Positions 55,438 through 64,000 of a stretch of 64,000 bases of DNA are shown here, in pieces. The translations under genes were made by a program, and so were the position numbers. Each line of letters begins with the position of its first letter. Position 1 is the first letter of the stretch. The stretch is from Asterella californica (lineage: Eukaryota; Streptophyta; Marchantiopsida; Marchantiales; Aytoniaceae): positions 6,634,001 through 6,698,000 of the forward strand of contig JAYKYS010000005.1 of assembly GCA_036924285.1 (NCBI GenBank), given 5' to 3'. The notes beneath the pieces were generated by a model that saw only the letters and a list, made by a program, of their open reading frames with translations, did no database searches and had not been told where the DNA came from.

Positions 55438-56400
55438 CCGCTTTGCTGCCGAGACAAAAGAGTCCTTCCAATCCTTCTCATCCTCATCCCATTGTTGCTG
55501 GAAACCCTTGTTCTTCTTATGAACCTTGTCCATGTTGCGTGGTTCAAAAGGTTTCTGTTGCTGGACTTCGTCACCCCCAATCCGCTCTGCTAGTTTCAAA
55601 AGTTTGGCGCATGTTTCACGTAGCTTCGGCATCCAGAAGAGAGCCTTCTCCGAGCTAGACTTGAGTCCCCCAATAAATATACATATTTCCTCAATCTACT
55701 TGGAGAACGAATCCAGCTAAGCACTAAACTCACGCACATATTCACTCAAGGCCCCCGTTTGCTTCAACCTAACTAACTCAACACCATCCCGAATCCTTTG
55801 ATACTCTAGAGTGAATCGTCTCGCAAACAACTCCTTAAACTCTTCCCAACCAAACGCCGAGACGGTCAAGACATGCTCGTCTTTGTATGTAGTCCATCAA
55901 AAAAGTGCATGATCTTTCAGGAACGTAACCGTCGCTCTCATCTTGTCTGACTCCTTAGTCTGTTGCGTCTCAAAGTATAGGACCAACTCAGTTAAGAAAT
56001 CCTTAATCTTGCGAGTCCGTCTTATACCCAAAAACAAAGTCGACAAATTTGTCTTACAAAGCTTCCTGATAGACGAAGAACTCCCTTGGTCTATCTCAAG
56101 CTTGGTGATACGTTTATCCTTATAGACCATACCCTCTTGCATGGTCTTCATCATCTTGATGAGCTCTGTATACAAAGCTTCTTGACTTCCCGCGCCTGAA
56201 TCGTTGGGTACCGTTGACAAAACTTCATCTTGTTGCACCGGTGTCATAGCTGATACATGGCTTCTTTGATGTTGAGGTGAAGGTTGTCCATTATCATCTC
56301 TTGATTGTGCCTCGGGGCTAGCTCGAGTCCATCTGATCTCGGCGTCAACCGCCACTCGTTTCTTGATCTTCCTCTTGAAACTTTGTCTTATGTCAATCAT
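55438..56400 (-). pseudogene. Element G Gag (N-terminal and capsid part)
   Basis: ATG at 56400. A charged N-terminal part (SFKRKIKKRVAVDAEIRWTR), then a coiled segment (ALYTELIKMMKTMQEG). A Ty3-type capsid follows: KIKDFLTELVLYFETQQTKE, MRATVTFLKDHALFWWTTYK, EEFKELFARRFTLEYQRIRD, then a continuation with a few stops (about 55718 and 55698) to FQQQWDEDEKDWKDSFVSAA, where the solo LTR cuts it. The N-terminal frame to TGA/TAG at about 55897 is open for 167 codons. It lies directly downstream of the LTR and primer site at 56502-57429. Confidence 0.78.
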
Positions 56401-56501
56401 TGCTCCAAGTGTTCTCTAAGAAACATTGATCCGCTTCGTATGTCTCGTCTCGTCTCAAACGTCTAGCTTTCAACCGCTACCTTGAGTTCTCGCTCACCGA
56501 A

Positions 56502-56516
56502 GCGTCGACTCTGATA
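56502..56516 (-). other. Element G primer-binding site (tRNA-iMet type)
   Basis: The minus strand reads TATCAGAGTCGACGC immediately after LTR end TTTACA, close to the plant initiator-Met primer site (TGGTATCAGAGC). Confidence 0.6.
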
Positions 56517-57429
56517 TGTAAACCCTTCACGATCCCATCGATCAATTACCCCCGATCTCTCAACCACCACGATCGTCATCGATGAATCTGCAAATGTCGG
56601 GTCTGTCTCTCACTCAGGGGTCACCTCTGATGGCTTTGATGGAAGCACACCATGAATCTTGAAAGGAAAGATGCTAAGTTCACTCATTCATACACCCACA
56701 AACTTATCAACTAAAAATCTCCATAAACTCATCAACTAAAATCCTCCATTCTAACGACGTCTCTCAAGTTCTCACATGCTAAAAATATCTCACACTCTCT
56801 ATATTACTCAAGTTGTCATTACGACGATGTGAAAACAAGGATGAGGAGCTCTTCTCTACTCCTCTATTTATACATTCTAGGTTTTTACTTTGGTACCTTT
56901 CAGTAACTCGGCCGTAACTACTTTTATCGGGTTTTACTAAGATATTACTTAAGGTAAAAGCATTAATCACATAGGCTTTTTACCTTTTCACATGGGCTTA
57001 TTCCTTCAAAGTCAACAACTTCTAGAAGGATTCCAGAATATTCTCAAGGAATCTCGAATTTCCACCCCCCTCTACACTAGGACCCACTAAAAAGAAAACA
57101 TGTGGAATCTTTTCTTGTTTTTAATGCCCACAAAGTCCACAACTTTAATCCAACCACTAATATCAAGTCAAAAAGGAGATAAAGGATACTTTCCACCTCC
57201 TTTCTACCTTTTAGACAAGATGACAAGATAGTAGTGCTCACTCTTTAGCAAATATCTGAATTCTGCCAAAAGTACAGCTAAGTTTAACCATAACTAACTT
57301 TTAGCTAGTCATGACTAACTTGATACCTCCTTAAAGTACTTTGGCAGCAAATAAACATTCTCGACACTTAGTTATAACTAAACACCTTACTAATAGACAA
57401 ACTTCCTATGTGTAACATAGGTCGTTACA
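56517..57429 (-). repeat. LTR shared by elements F and G (913 bp)
   Basis: The minus strand runs TGTAACGACC...GGGTTTACA, with terminal inverted repeat TGTAA/TTACA. On its upstream side lies the polypurine tract of F (57430-57443, GTCCGGGGGTAAAA), on its downstream side the primer site and Gag of G. It therefore acts as the 3' LTR of F and the 5' LTR of G. Confidence 0.75.
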
Positions 57430-57443
57430 TTTTACCCCCGGAC
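57430..57443 (-). other. Element F polypurine tract
   Basis: GTCCGGGGGTAAAA on the minus strand, directly before the LTR start TGTAACG. Confidence 0.6.
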
Positions 57444-57568
57444 TAAATTTTCGCTCTGTCCTCGGAGTGAAGAGAGAACTTTCGTCGATAAACCAACTTC
57501 AATTTGTCATGGTTGACCCGATCGAATCTCCTTCCTCCCAACTCCTGAAGGTCATATGTGTAGTTGCT

Positions 57569-58853
57569 TCACACCTTATCTACAACAAAAGGACCAAAAT
57601 ATCTAGGAAGAAACTTCTTCCTAGGCCTCTTGAATCTGATAGCATCATACAACATTACCCAATCTCCGACTTGAAAAGGTTTTACCTCCCTCTTGCCCAA
57701 CCGTTTGTCGTAACTCTTCTTTTGATACGCCTGAGCTCGTTCCATCCGGATCATTGCTACCGCTCGGGTCTCTTCCAACTCCATGAGTTGCTCCCTTCTT
57801 GATCTGACCATGTCTTCTCCTCTCGACCTCTTCAACTTTCGTTGAATAGTTTGAAAAGTATCCAATTCGAATTGGATGGGCAACTTGGACTCCACTCCAT
57901 AAATCAGTCGAAATGAGGAGTATCCAGTAGAAGTCTTTGTTGTCATTCGATACTCCCATAAGATGGCATGTAGCCTCTTATCCCAAGTATGTTTCGCAGT
58001 CTTAACACCAACATCTTTGACGAGCATCATACAGAGTGTAAGATTGATCTTCTCCGCAAGACCATTAGCATTTGGTTTGTTTGAGGTCGTTACTCGTGGC
58101 TTGATAGAAAAGTGTTGTAGCATAGCAGTAGTCATGCTCCCTACAAACTCTCCTCCTCTATCTGAGACCAACTCTAACGGACATCCAAATCTGGTGATGA
58201 TCCTCTCTCAAAGGTCTAGCCTCTACCCACTTGGTACAATAGTCAGTGGCGACTACAATGTATATATTGTCTCAAGGTGTCTTATTAAGAGGACCTACAA
58301 AGTCAATACCCCACTTCTCAAACGGCCCTAATACTGGAATTGATCTTAACGGAGGTGTTCTAGTAGACTTTAGAGCAAATGCTTGACATACGTCACAAGT
58401 TTTGCAATAGTCTAAACACTCTTTGAAAATCCATCTCCAGTGATAACCCGCATCCAAAATCTTGAAGGTTGTTATCTTACCAGCAAAGTGATCTCCGCAA
58501 ACAGTTCCGTCGTGAAACTCGTGCATTAGCTTGAATGCCTCCTTCTGACCAACTGCTCTCCTTAGTAACCCATCTGCTCCTTGATGAAACAGAATTCCCT
58601 CCACCATGGTGTAAGGTTTGCATCTCTTGATCAACGCGTTACGTTCTCGGGTATGCATACCTTCTGGAAAAGAACCATCTGTAAGGAAACTCCAGATTTT
58701 CTTGTACTCGTCCGGTATCTCCTCAATGCTTGTGATGGTCATCAGATGCTCGTCTGGAAATGAATCATCAAACGGTTCTTCTCCCTCATCATCATAAGCC
58801 CTTGACAAAAGATCAGCATTCGCATGCTTCTTCCCTGGTCTATCTTCGATCAC
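57569..58853 (-). pseudogene. Element F integrase (with end of RNase H linker)
   Basis: Two frames joined across a short break (58272-58171). First: KKHANADLLSRA, then the HHCC zinc domain (LMHEFHDGTVCGDHFAGK, YCKTCDVCQ) and the first core Asp in WGIDFVGPLNK. Second: MVSDRGGEFVGSM (second Asp), NKPNANGLAEKIN (Glu), LIYGVESKLPIQFELDTF, then the C-terminal KPFQVGDWVMLYDA and PRYFGPFVVDKV, a GPY/F-type end. No chromodomain is seen. Confidence 0.85.
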
Positions 58854-58862
58854 ATAGTCGTA

Positions 58863-59471
58863 TTATGTTAGAAGGATCTTCCAACGAGCAATACGACCTT
58901 CGGCATTAGGCTTATTAAAGATATACTTTAAAGCCTTGTGATCTGTGACTATGAAAAATTTCCCTCTTAGCAAGTAATGTCGAAATTTCTTCAATCCAAA
59001 GATCACCGCTAATCCTTCTCGTTCAGTCACGGAGTAATTCTTCTCCACTGGAACCATCTGCCTACTAGCATAAGCTATAGGATGATCATGCCCATCTCCA
59101 TCTAGCTAACTTAATGTACATCCGATTGCTACATTGGAGGCATCCGTATACAGAATAAATGCTTTACTCCACTCAGGTTTAGCAAGTATAGGAGCTATCA
59201 CTAATGCCTTTTTCAGCTCCTCAAATGCTTCCTTTGCCTTCTGATCATGCATTATCAAGTCAAAATCAACTCCCTTCTTCATCTACATAGTCAAAGCTAT
59301 TGCTTTGTTTGAGAAAGAAAAGACAAACTTACGATAATATCCAACCATGCCAAGAAACTGCCTCAACTTTGTCAAGTTGATCGAAAATGGAAGATCTACA
59401 ATCTTCTTCGCCTTCTCAGGATCTACCGCAATCCCATTATTGGAAATGATGCAGACCTTCTTCGCAGCCAA
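58863..59471 (-). pseudogene. Element F RT thumb and RNase H
   Basis: 59471-59283 gives INLTKLRQFLGMVGYYRKFV. 59057-58863 gives NYSVTEREGLAVIFGLKKFR and FIVTDHKALKYIFNKPNAEG. Stops and shifts separate them, for example TAG at 59283 and TAG at 59106. Confidence 0.82.
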
Positions 59472-59489
59472 AGATGCACTTCTCTGGAT

Positions 59490-60275
59490 TTAGAGAAGCG
59501 TTGCTTGCTCCAACCGCTGCAAAACTTTGATCACATGATCAAAGTGGTCCTCCTTTCTTCCGTACATACAAAAATCGTCAATGAAATCCCGAACAAACTT
59601 CCCTATGAATGGTTCAAACACCTTGTTCATGAACCTTTGAAACGTGGCCGGAGCATTACACAGTCCGAATGACATCACCCGAAATGCAAATGTTCTCCAA
59701 GGAGTAGTGAAAGTAGTCAACTGTTGGTACTCCTGTGCTATCTTGATCTGGTTATACCCACTATAACCATCACCAAAGCTGTACCACTCATGATCAGCAA
59801 CTTCCTCCAAAATCTCATCTATAAATGGTAGAGGATAATAATCCTTCTTGGTAACTGCGTTCAACTTCTTATAGTCTATGCACAGTCGCAACTTATCATT
59901 CTTTTTCTTGACAATCACAATGAGTGAAACCCATTCTGAGTTCTCCACCTCATAGATGAAACTCGCCTCCTTCAACTTGTCTATCTCCTCCTTGACCATC
60001 ATTGCTGTTGTAGGATTGACCTTTCTCTGCTTCTGTCGAACTGATCTTGCGTGCTCCTCCAATTTGATTTCATGAGTCTCGAGAGTCACCTCTTTCAAAT
60101 CCTTGTAGCTGAAAGCAAACACATGGATATATTTTCGAAATATATCTAGGAATCTACTTTTCTCTTCTTGAGTGACATTGATACCAAACTTCATGGTAGA
60201 GAGTCTTCTCACAATCTTTGCCTCACTCAACTCTTCTTTGTCAGGATCTTTCTCCACTGATGGTCGAGGCAACAA
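59490..60275 (-). pseudogene. Element F reverse transcriptase
   Basis: 261 open codons: KLRLCIDYKKLNAVTKKDYY, YSFGDGYSGYNQIKI, FAFRVMSFGLCNAPATFQRF, and the catalytic FVRDFIDDFCMYGRKEDH. The form FIDDF replaces the usual YMDDF. It ends by frameshift near 59490 before the thumb. Confidence 0.87.
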
Positions 60276-60404
60276 GTCAATAGCACTAAGCTGATGTAAT
60301 GATTCATCTCGATCAAATCCTTCGTACTCAGACGAGGATTCTTGATCGTAAGAATCTCCAATGTCTACTTCTGAGACACTCTGATCATCCTCCGTATCAG
60401 ATTC

Positions 60405-61474
60405 CTAGTAGTCACTAGTGGGTCTATCAGAGTCAGAAGTCACAACTCCAACACCCGAGAGAGGTACTATCACTCTATGATCTCTAGGTTCAATCCGTAA
60501 GTATTCCTTGTGCCACCTATCAGTGGTGCGCACAGCTCTCAACCAAGGCCTACCTAGGAGCAAATCATAACTAGAGTCCTTTAACACTTGAAAGGACATC
60601 AATGTTTGAACCCCATCACAGACACGACCACCTTCTCTAACACACCAAGAGGTCTTACCCGTTGCTTGTTAGCCATCCCCACGACAATGCTAGCCGGACG
60701 AGTTGGTTCTATCCCCAACTTCTTCATCAACCTCTCCGATATGGCATTTACAGCCGACCCTCCATCCACCAGTACGTCAGAGACGTAGTGACCATTCAAT
60801 CGGACTTCAATCTTTGAAGCCCTAGTGCATACCTCTGAAGCATGCACATCCACCACACCAACTCCCACAGACTTTGATGTCTTGCTCTTGGGTTTCTTCT
60901 TCTTGCTTCTTTTAGAACTCAGTCCTCCTTTGAGTTCCCTTCGTAAGCTGGGATTAAGTGTGATCAGTTGTCCAACAGTGATGTTGGCTTTCTGAGCATC
61001 CACATCTTCAACCACATCATATCCCGCTTGGGAAGATGAAATTGTGAAATCCGTCATCCCCAACTTCCTTCTTGGCTTCCTTGGTGTACTCGAAACATTA
61101 CTCGAACGAGTACTTCTACTTCCTGACTCCTCCATGAAAACCGGTTCATCAGAAAATCGAGTTCTTTTCCTTTCTTGAGCTAAAAGCTCCACCGGTGCAT
61201 GAGAAGAGTTTGAACTCTCTCCTTTCTCGTAGATGGGATCTCGCACGACATCGATAGTAGTCACCCCCTTGTCTCGTCCTTGTGATGGATTTCCTCCACT
61301 CACATTCATTCTGATAGCTTCGGCACCTCTTGCTCCGTTGACAATTTCGCTGGAAATGAGAACCTCCACACGTCCAACAAGTGATTCCTCCAAAGTTACC
61401 TTGGTTGCCTCCAAAGTTACCTTGATTTCCTCGGTTGGGATTGTTGTCGTAACCTCTTTGACCTCCTCCTCCAC
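60405..61474 (-). pseudogene. Element F protease region
   Basis: From 61474 a Ser/Lys-rich linker leads to KIEVRLNGHYVSDVLVDGGS AVNAIS (about 60800-60725), a retropepsin with DGGS at the catalytic loop, a form common in some plant and moss Ty3-like elements, then VRPLGVLEKVVVSVMG. One base shift near 60605 is followed by MSFQVLKDSSYDLLLGRPWL, the second conserved segment, to TAG at 60405. Confidence 0.8.
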
Positions 61475-62273
61475 CTTTGTTCCTCCATTCTCGTAACTGC
61501 ACCACGTTTATCTTGAGATCCGCAAGAGTATCGGTGATGCTCTTCAGCTCGGCATGAAAATCAGAGGTAGCAGTAGACATCTTTGTTGGGACAAACGGTC
61601 TTGGCACCACCGTTGGAGTAGGAGCTGACGTTGAAGCAATCACCAATTGTGATTGTGCAGGTGCGATCGTTGTGACTACACCAGGAGTCAGAGTCGACAC
61701 CAGAGCAGCATGATGAGGTTGGATGATATCTCCTTCATCCAAACTCTCTTTCATATTTGTCGCAATCTTGATGGTCTCCGCTTTGGTTGCTGGTTTCTCG
61801 TACCTCACTTGGGTTCGAATTGAAGGCCTCAACCCTCCCACCAAGTTCTTGGTCAACACTGCTCCAATCCCTGCCATCGTTAGCTCCACATTGTCTCCAC
61901 TCTTCCGTAAGACCGTCCGAAACCGTTGCTCCAACTTATCCACCCTTTCGGCATATTGTCGAACTTTCTCGTCGTCTCGTTGCTTCAAATGAGTAAGCTC
62001 CACCATGAGCTTCTCATAACTCTCTTCTGGAAGAAATTCTTCGATGAGTACATTACTCAACGTGTCCCATGTGTCTTCAACTGCACCAGGTGTCTTGCTC
62101 TTCACTCGGTCTTCATACCACGTAAGAGCAAAATCTTCTAAAAACTCTGGCAGTAACAACACCCATTCTTCCTTCCTTCTCACGTTGTTTCCGATGCAAC
62201 CCCTTTTGAAGTCTCGTACAAATGGTTGTACATCTTCATTGTCCTTCCCATGAAACACTGGTAACTTCACCAT
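61149..62273 (-). pseudogene. Element F Gag
   Basis: ATG at 62273. Capsid part: VKLPVFHGKDNEDVQPFVRD, FLEDFALTWYEDRVKSKTPG, LSNVLIEEFLPEESYEKLMV, DEKVRQYAERVDKLEQRFRT. A Pro/Thr-rich linker follows, then Gly/Asn-rich NRGNQGNFGGNQGNFGG and a zinc knuckle CWTCGGSHFQRNC (CX2CX3HX4C, about 61380). After the knuckle the true frame shifts into 61474-60599; residues after it in this frame are probably not native. Confidence 0.85.
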
Positions 62274-62485
62274 CTTGTAACTACTCTTCTACCCTTCCAA
62301 TTTTTGTGCAATAACTACTCGCTAAAAGAGTACGAACATCACCAATTCCATTCGCGAATAATCTACCATAGGTAAAATGAAAGAAAATGGTTGTAACAAC
62401 ACCTCTTGTGCCATCTCTTCTCCCAAGGTAATCATGAGCCTGAGTCGCATCACCGTCTTCTCCACCATCCGAATGACGATCTCCA

Positions 62486-62797
62486 TCACAACTCAGCCGA
62501 GTCCTCTTTTGAAGTCGACAACTTCTCCGTCTCAGCTCTTTGAGTCTCGTCCAACTTCTCGACTACTGACGTAAGTAGGGTGGCCACATCGACGCACTTG
62601 TGTCCTCTTGATAGATCACCTACTGCACAACTTGGACAAGGATCTTCTCCTAGAAAATGAATTGACGCTGATGACGATGGACCCACTCGAAGACTTAAAT
62701 CAGTAAACTCCCGCTTCCCTTTAGCTCTCTCAGTTCTGATTCTAGTTGGACAATTCACTACTTTATATCCCAACCCTCTATAGAAATAACACCACAA
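62486..62797 (-). pseudogene. Element F leader ORF with a decayed zinc-knuckle-like motif
   Basis: 103 codons upstream of Gag. The pattern WCYFYRGLGYKVVNCPT fits CX2CX4HX4C if one Cys and the His have each become Tyr, both one-base transitions. A later part has CPSCAVGDLSRGHKC and an amphipathic end (VVEKLDETQRAETEKL). Function unknown; it may be an N-terminal extension of Gag. Confidence 0.4.
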
Positions 62798-63101
62798 GTC
62801 GATTTCTACTCTTCTCCTCGGAGATTCTACTTGAGGTTTTATACTAGGATTTTCAAACTCAACGATAATCTCTTTCGAGCTCTCTCCGAAGCTTACTATG
62901 ACATCTAAACCTTGAGGAAGGTTTCCTAAGTCTAACTTTCAAATCTTTTGAACTTCCACTCATGTTCCACCTTCTCAACCATTAAGTGGACAAACCATTT
63001 TTGAAGAAAATAACTCTACATCACTTTCTTAACTCTTTCAAGCTTTATACTGAAAATCGTGTATTATACATGCTATACATGAAATAAAATCCAATCTAAA
63101 A

Positions 63102-63419
63102 TTAAGAGTCCATGATAATATCCTCATGACCATCGTCTGTACTGATCCTAGCAGACATCTTAAAATCACTTTTGTAAGGATCACACTCTACTTCGCTAGG
63201 AGCATTCGTGGCCTCCACGGTGAATGATACTTTGAACTCAACCTTCTTCGCATCTGCGCCGATGCTCGCAGAAGCTTCTTGATATAAAGCAAAAATGGCA
63301 CCCCGCTTGCAATAGATGCTTGATCGCAACGCCTCTATACTTAACTTTGGCTTTTCCGTCTCCTTTTTAACTCCCAAACGTCTCTTCTTCAACCTCGGCA
63401 CTCGAACGGGATTCCCCAT
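63102..63419 (-). CDS. Hypothetical 105-residue ORF in element F leader
   Basis: ATG at 63419, stop at 63102. The N-terminus is very basic (VPRLKKRRLGVKKETEK), followed by a mixed part (YCKRGAIFALYQEASASIGA, KVEFKVSFTVEA) and an acidic end. No family is recognised. It lies about 0.8 kb upstream of Gag on the same strand, so it may belong to the long leader of F; it could also be chance. Confidence 0.35.
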   Translation of the reverse strand: MGNPVRVPRLKKRRLGVKKETEKPKLSIEALRSSIYCKRGAIFALYQEASASIGADAKKVEFKVSFTVEATNAPSEVECDPYKSDFKMSARISTDDGHEDIIMDS

Positions 63420-63624
63420 GACGTATCGTCAAGACCTCCTTGTATGTCGAATCGTATATCTCTTAATCAGTAAGAGATCTCTCCACGATTTTTGTGATCT
63501 CCAGTAGCTCAACCTCCAAGCTACTAACTAATGAAGTTTCAATAGAAAATTCCTTAATCAAAAGAGATGGTGCTGACTGTATAAATTTTCAGAGAACTGA
63601 AATTTGTATATTTTCACTTCTCTC

Positions 63625-63999
63625 ATGAGTTTCAACCCCCTCAACTTTGAAAATTCATGGCTCTCTCTCCATACCACTTTTTTCTCCTGATTTTTGTTGT
63701 CCTAGATAGCTTATCAGCCACTCTAAAACACTGGAAAGTTTTTCACGAAAATAAAATTCACAGAAAATCTGACAATGACTGTAAACTTTTTCCAGAGAAC
63801 ATAATTCCTCAACTCTCACGAATAGATCCCCTCAACTTTGAAAATTCACTGCTCCCTCTCTAGACCACCTTTTCCTATGATTTCTTTTGTAGTAGATAGG
63901 TTCTCAGCCAAGCTACAGTCCTGGAAAGTTTCACTGGAAAATAAAATTCACAGAAAATCTGACAATGACTGTAAAAATTATCCAAAGAGCAGAAATCCT
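63625..63999. repeat. Two tandem units of about 185-190 bp at right edge
   Basis: The phrases CCCTCAACTTTGAAAATTCA and GAAAATCTGACAATGACTGT recur once per unit. The second unit runs off the window. Probably leader or LTR sequence of element F. Confidence 0.7.
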
Positions 64000-64000
64000 C

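Noticed and set aside
1..64000. tRNA genes, intact rRNA genes, bacterial-type operons
   Set aside because: None seen on reading either strand; only a degenerate 5S-like stretch was found.

Overview
The window looks like nuclear DNA of a streptophyte green plant, most likely a charophyte alga; a Chara-type genome would fit. The reasons are nuclear genes for plastid functions with plant-type transit peptides, a plant-style GT-AG spliced gene, and a very high load of nested Ty3-like LTR retrotransposons. The species name is an inference.

Genes (1-10.4 kb). A CCB4-like gene for cytochrome b6 haem attachment (minus strand, runs off the left edge) lies head-to-head with an intronless nuclear gene for plastid ribosomal protein uL4 (1454-2356, plus). 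Converging on it is a 13-exon minus-strand gene (5597-10429) for an Arc1p/AIMP1-like tRNA-binding protein. I assembled it exon by exon: every junction is GT-AG and the 417-codon frame stays open. The remaining 53 kb is almost entirely transposons.

Nested transposons (12-47.6 kb). A decayed Ty1/Copia fragment (12.1-13.4 kb) abuts the truncated 5' LTR of an old Ty3-like element 'E' (13415-14197, resuming 39548-47639). Element 'D' (14198-39547, minus strand) is inserted in that LTR with an AGTG target-site duplication. D is the most unusual object here. Its single pol frame reads protease, then a cytosine-5 DNA methyltransferase resembling DNMT3, then reverse transcriptase, RNase H, integrase and a C-terminal PHD finger. 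D was itself hit twice. Element 'A' (17255-26015, plus; LTRs differ at two of 1373 positions by eye) sits inside the RT domain. Gag-only element 'H' (31812-38404, minus; LTRs about 2 kb) sits in the 5' terminal region. A, E and H have related Gags and polypurine tracts, and A and H have the same primer-binding site, so H is probably moved by A-like machinery. A 5S rRNA-like sequence lies next to H.

Right side (47.6-64 kb). This holds a degenerate repeat region with broken coiled-coil ORFs and an odd CTTC/GAAG sequence bias, a solo LTR of the A type (54056-55437, reversed), and two minus-strand Ty3-like elements 'F' and 'G' that share a single 913-bp LTR (56517-57429). F carries gag, protease, RT, RNase H and integrase with several frameshifts, plus a long leader with two unrecognised ORFs.

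Nearly all transposon ORFs are broken. D pol carries ten in-frame TGA/TAG codons but no frameshift, a pattern of point mutation that fits cytosine deamination.
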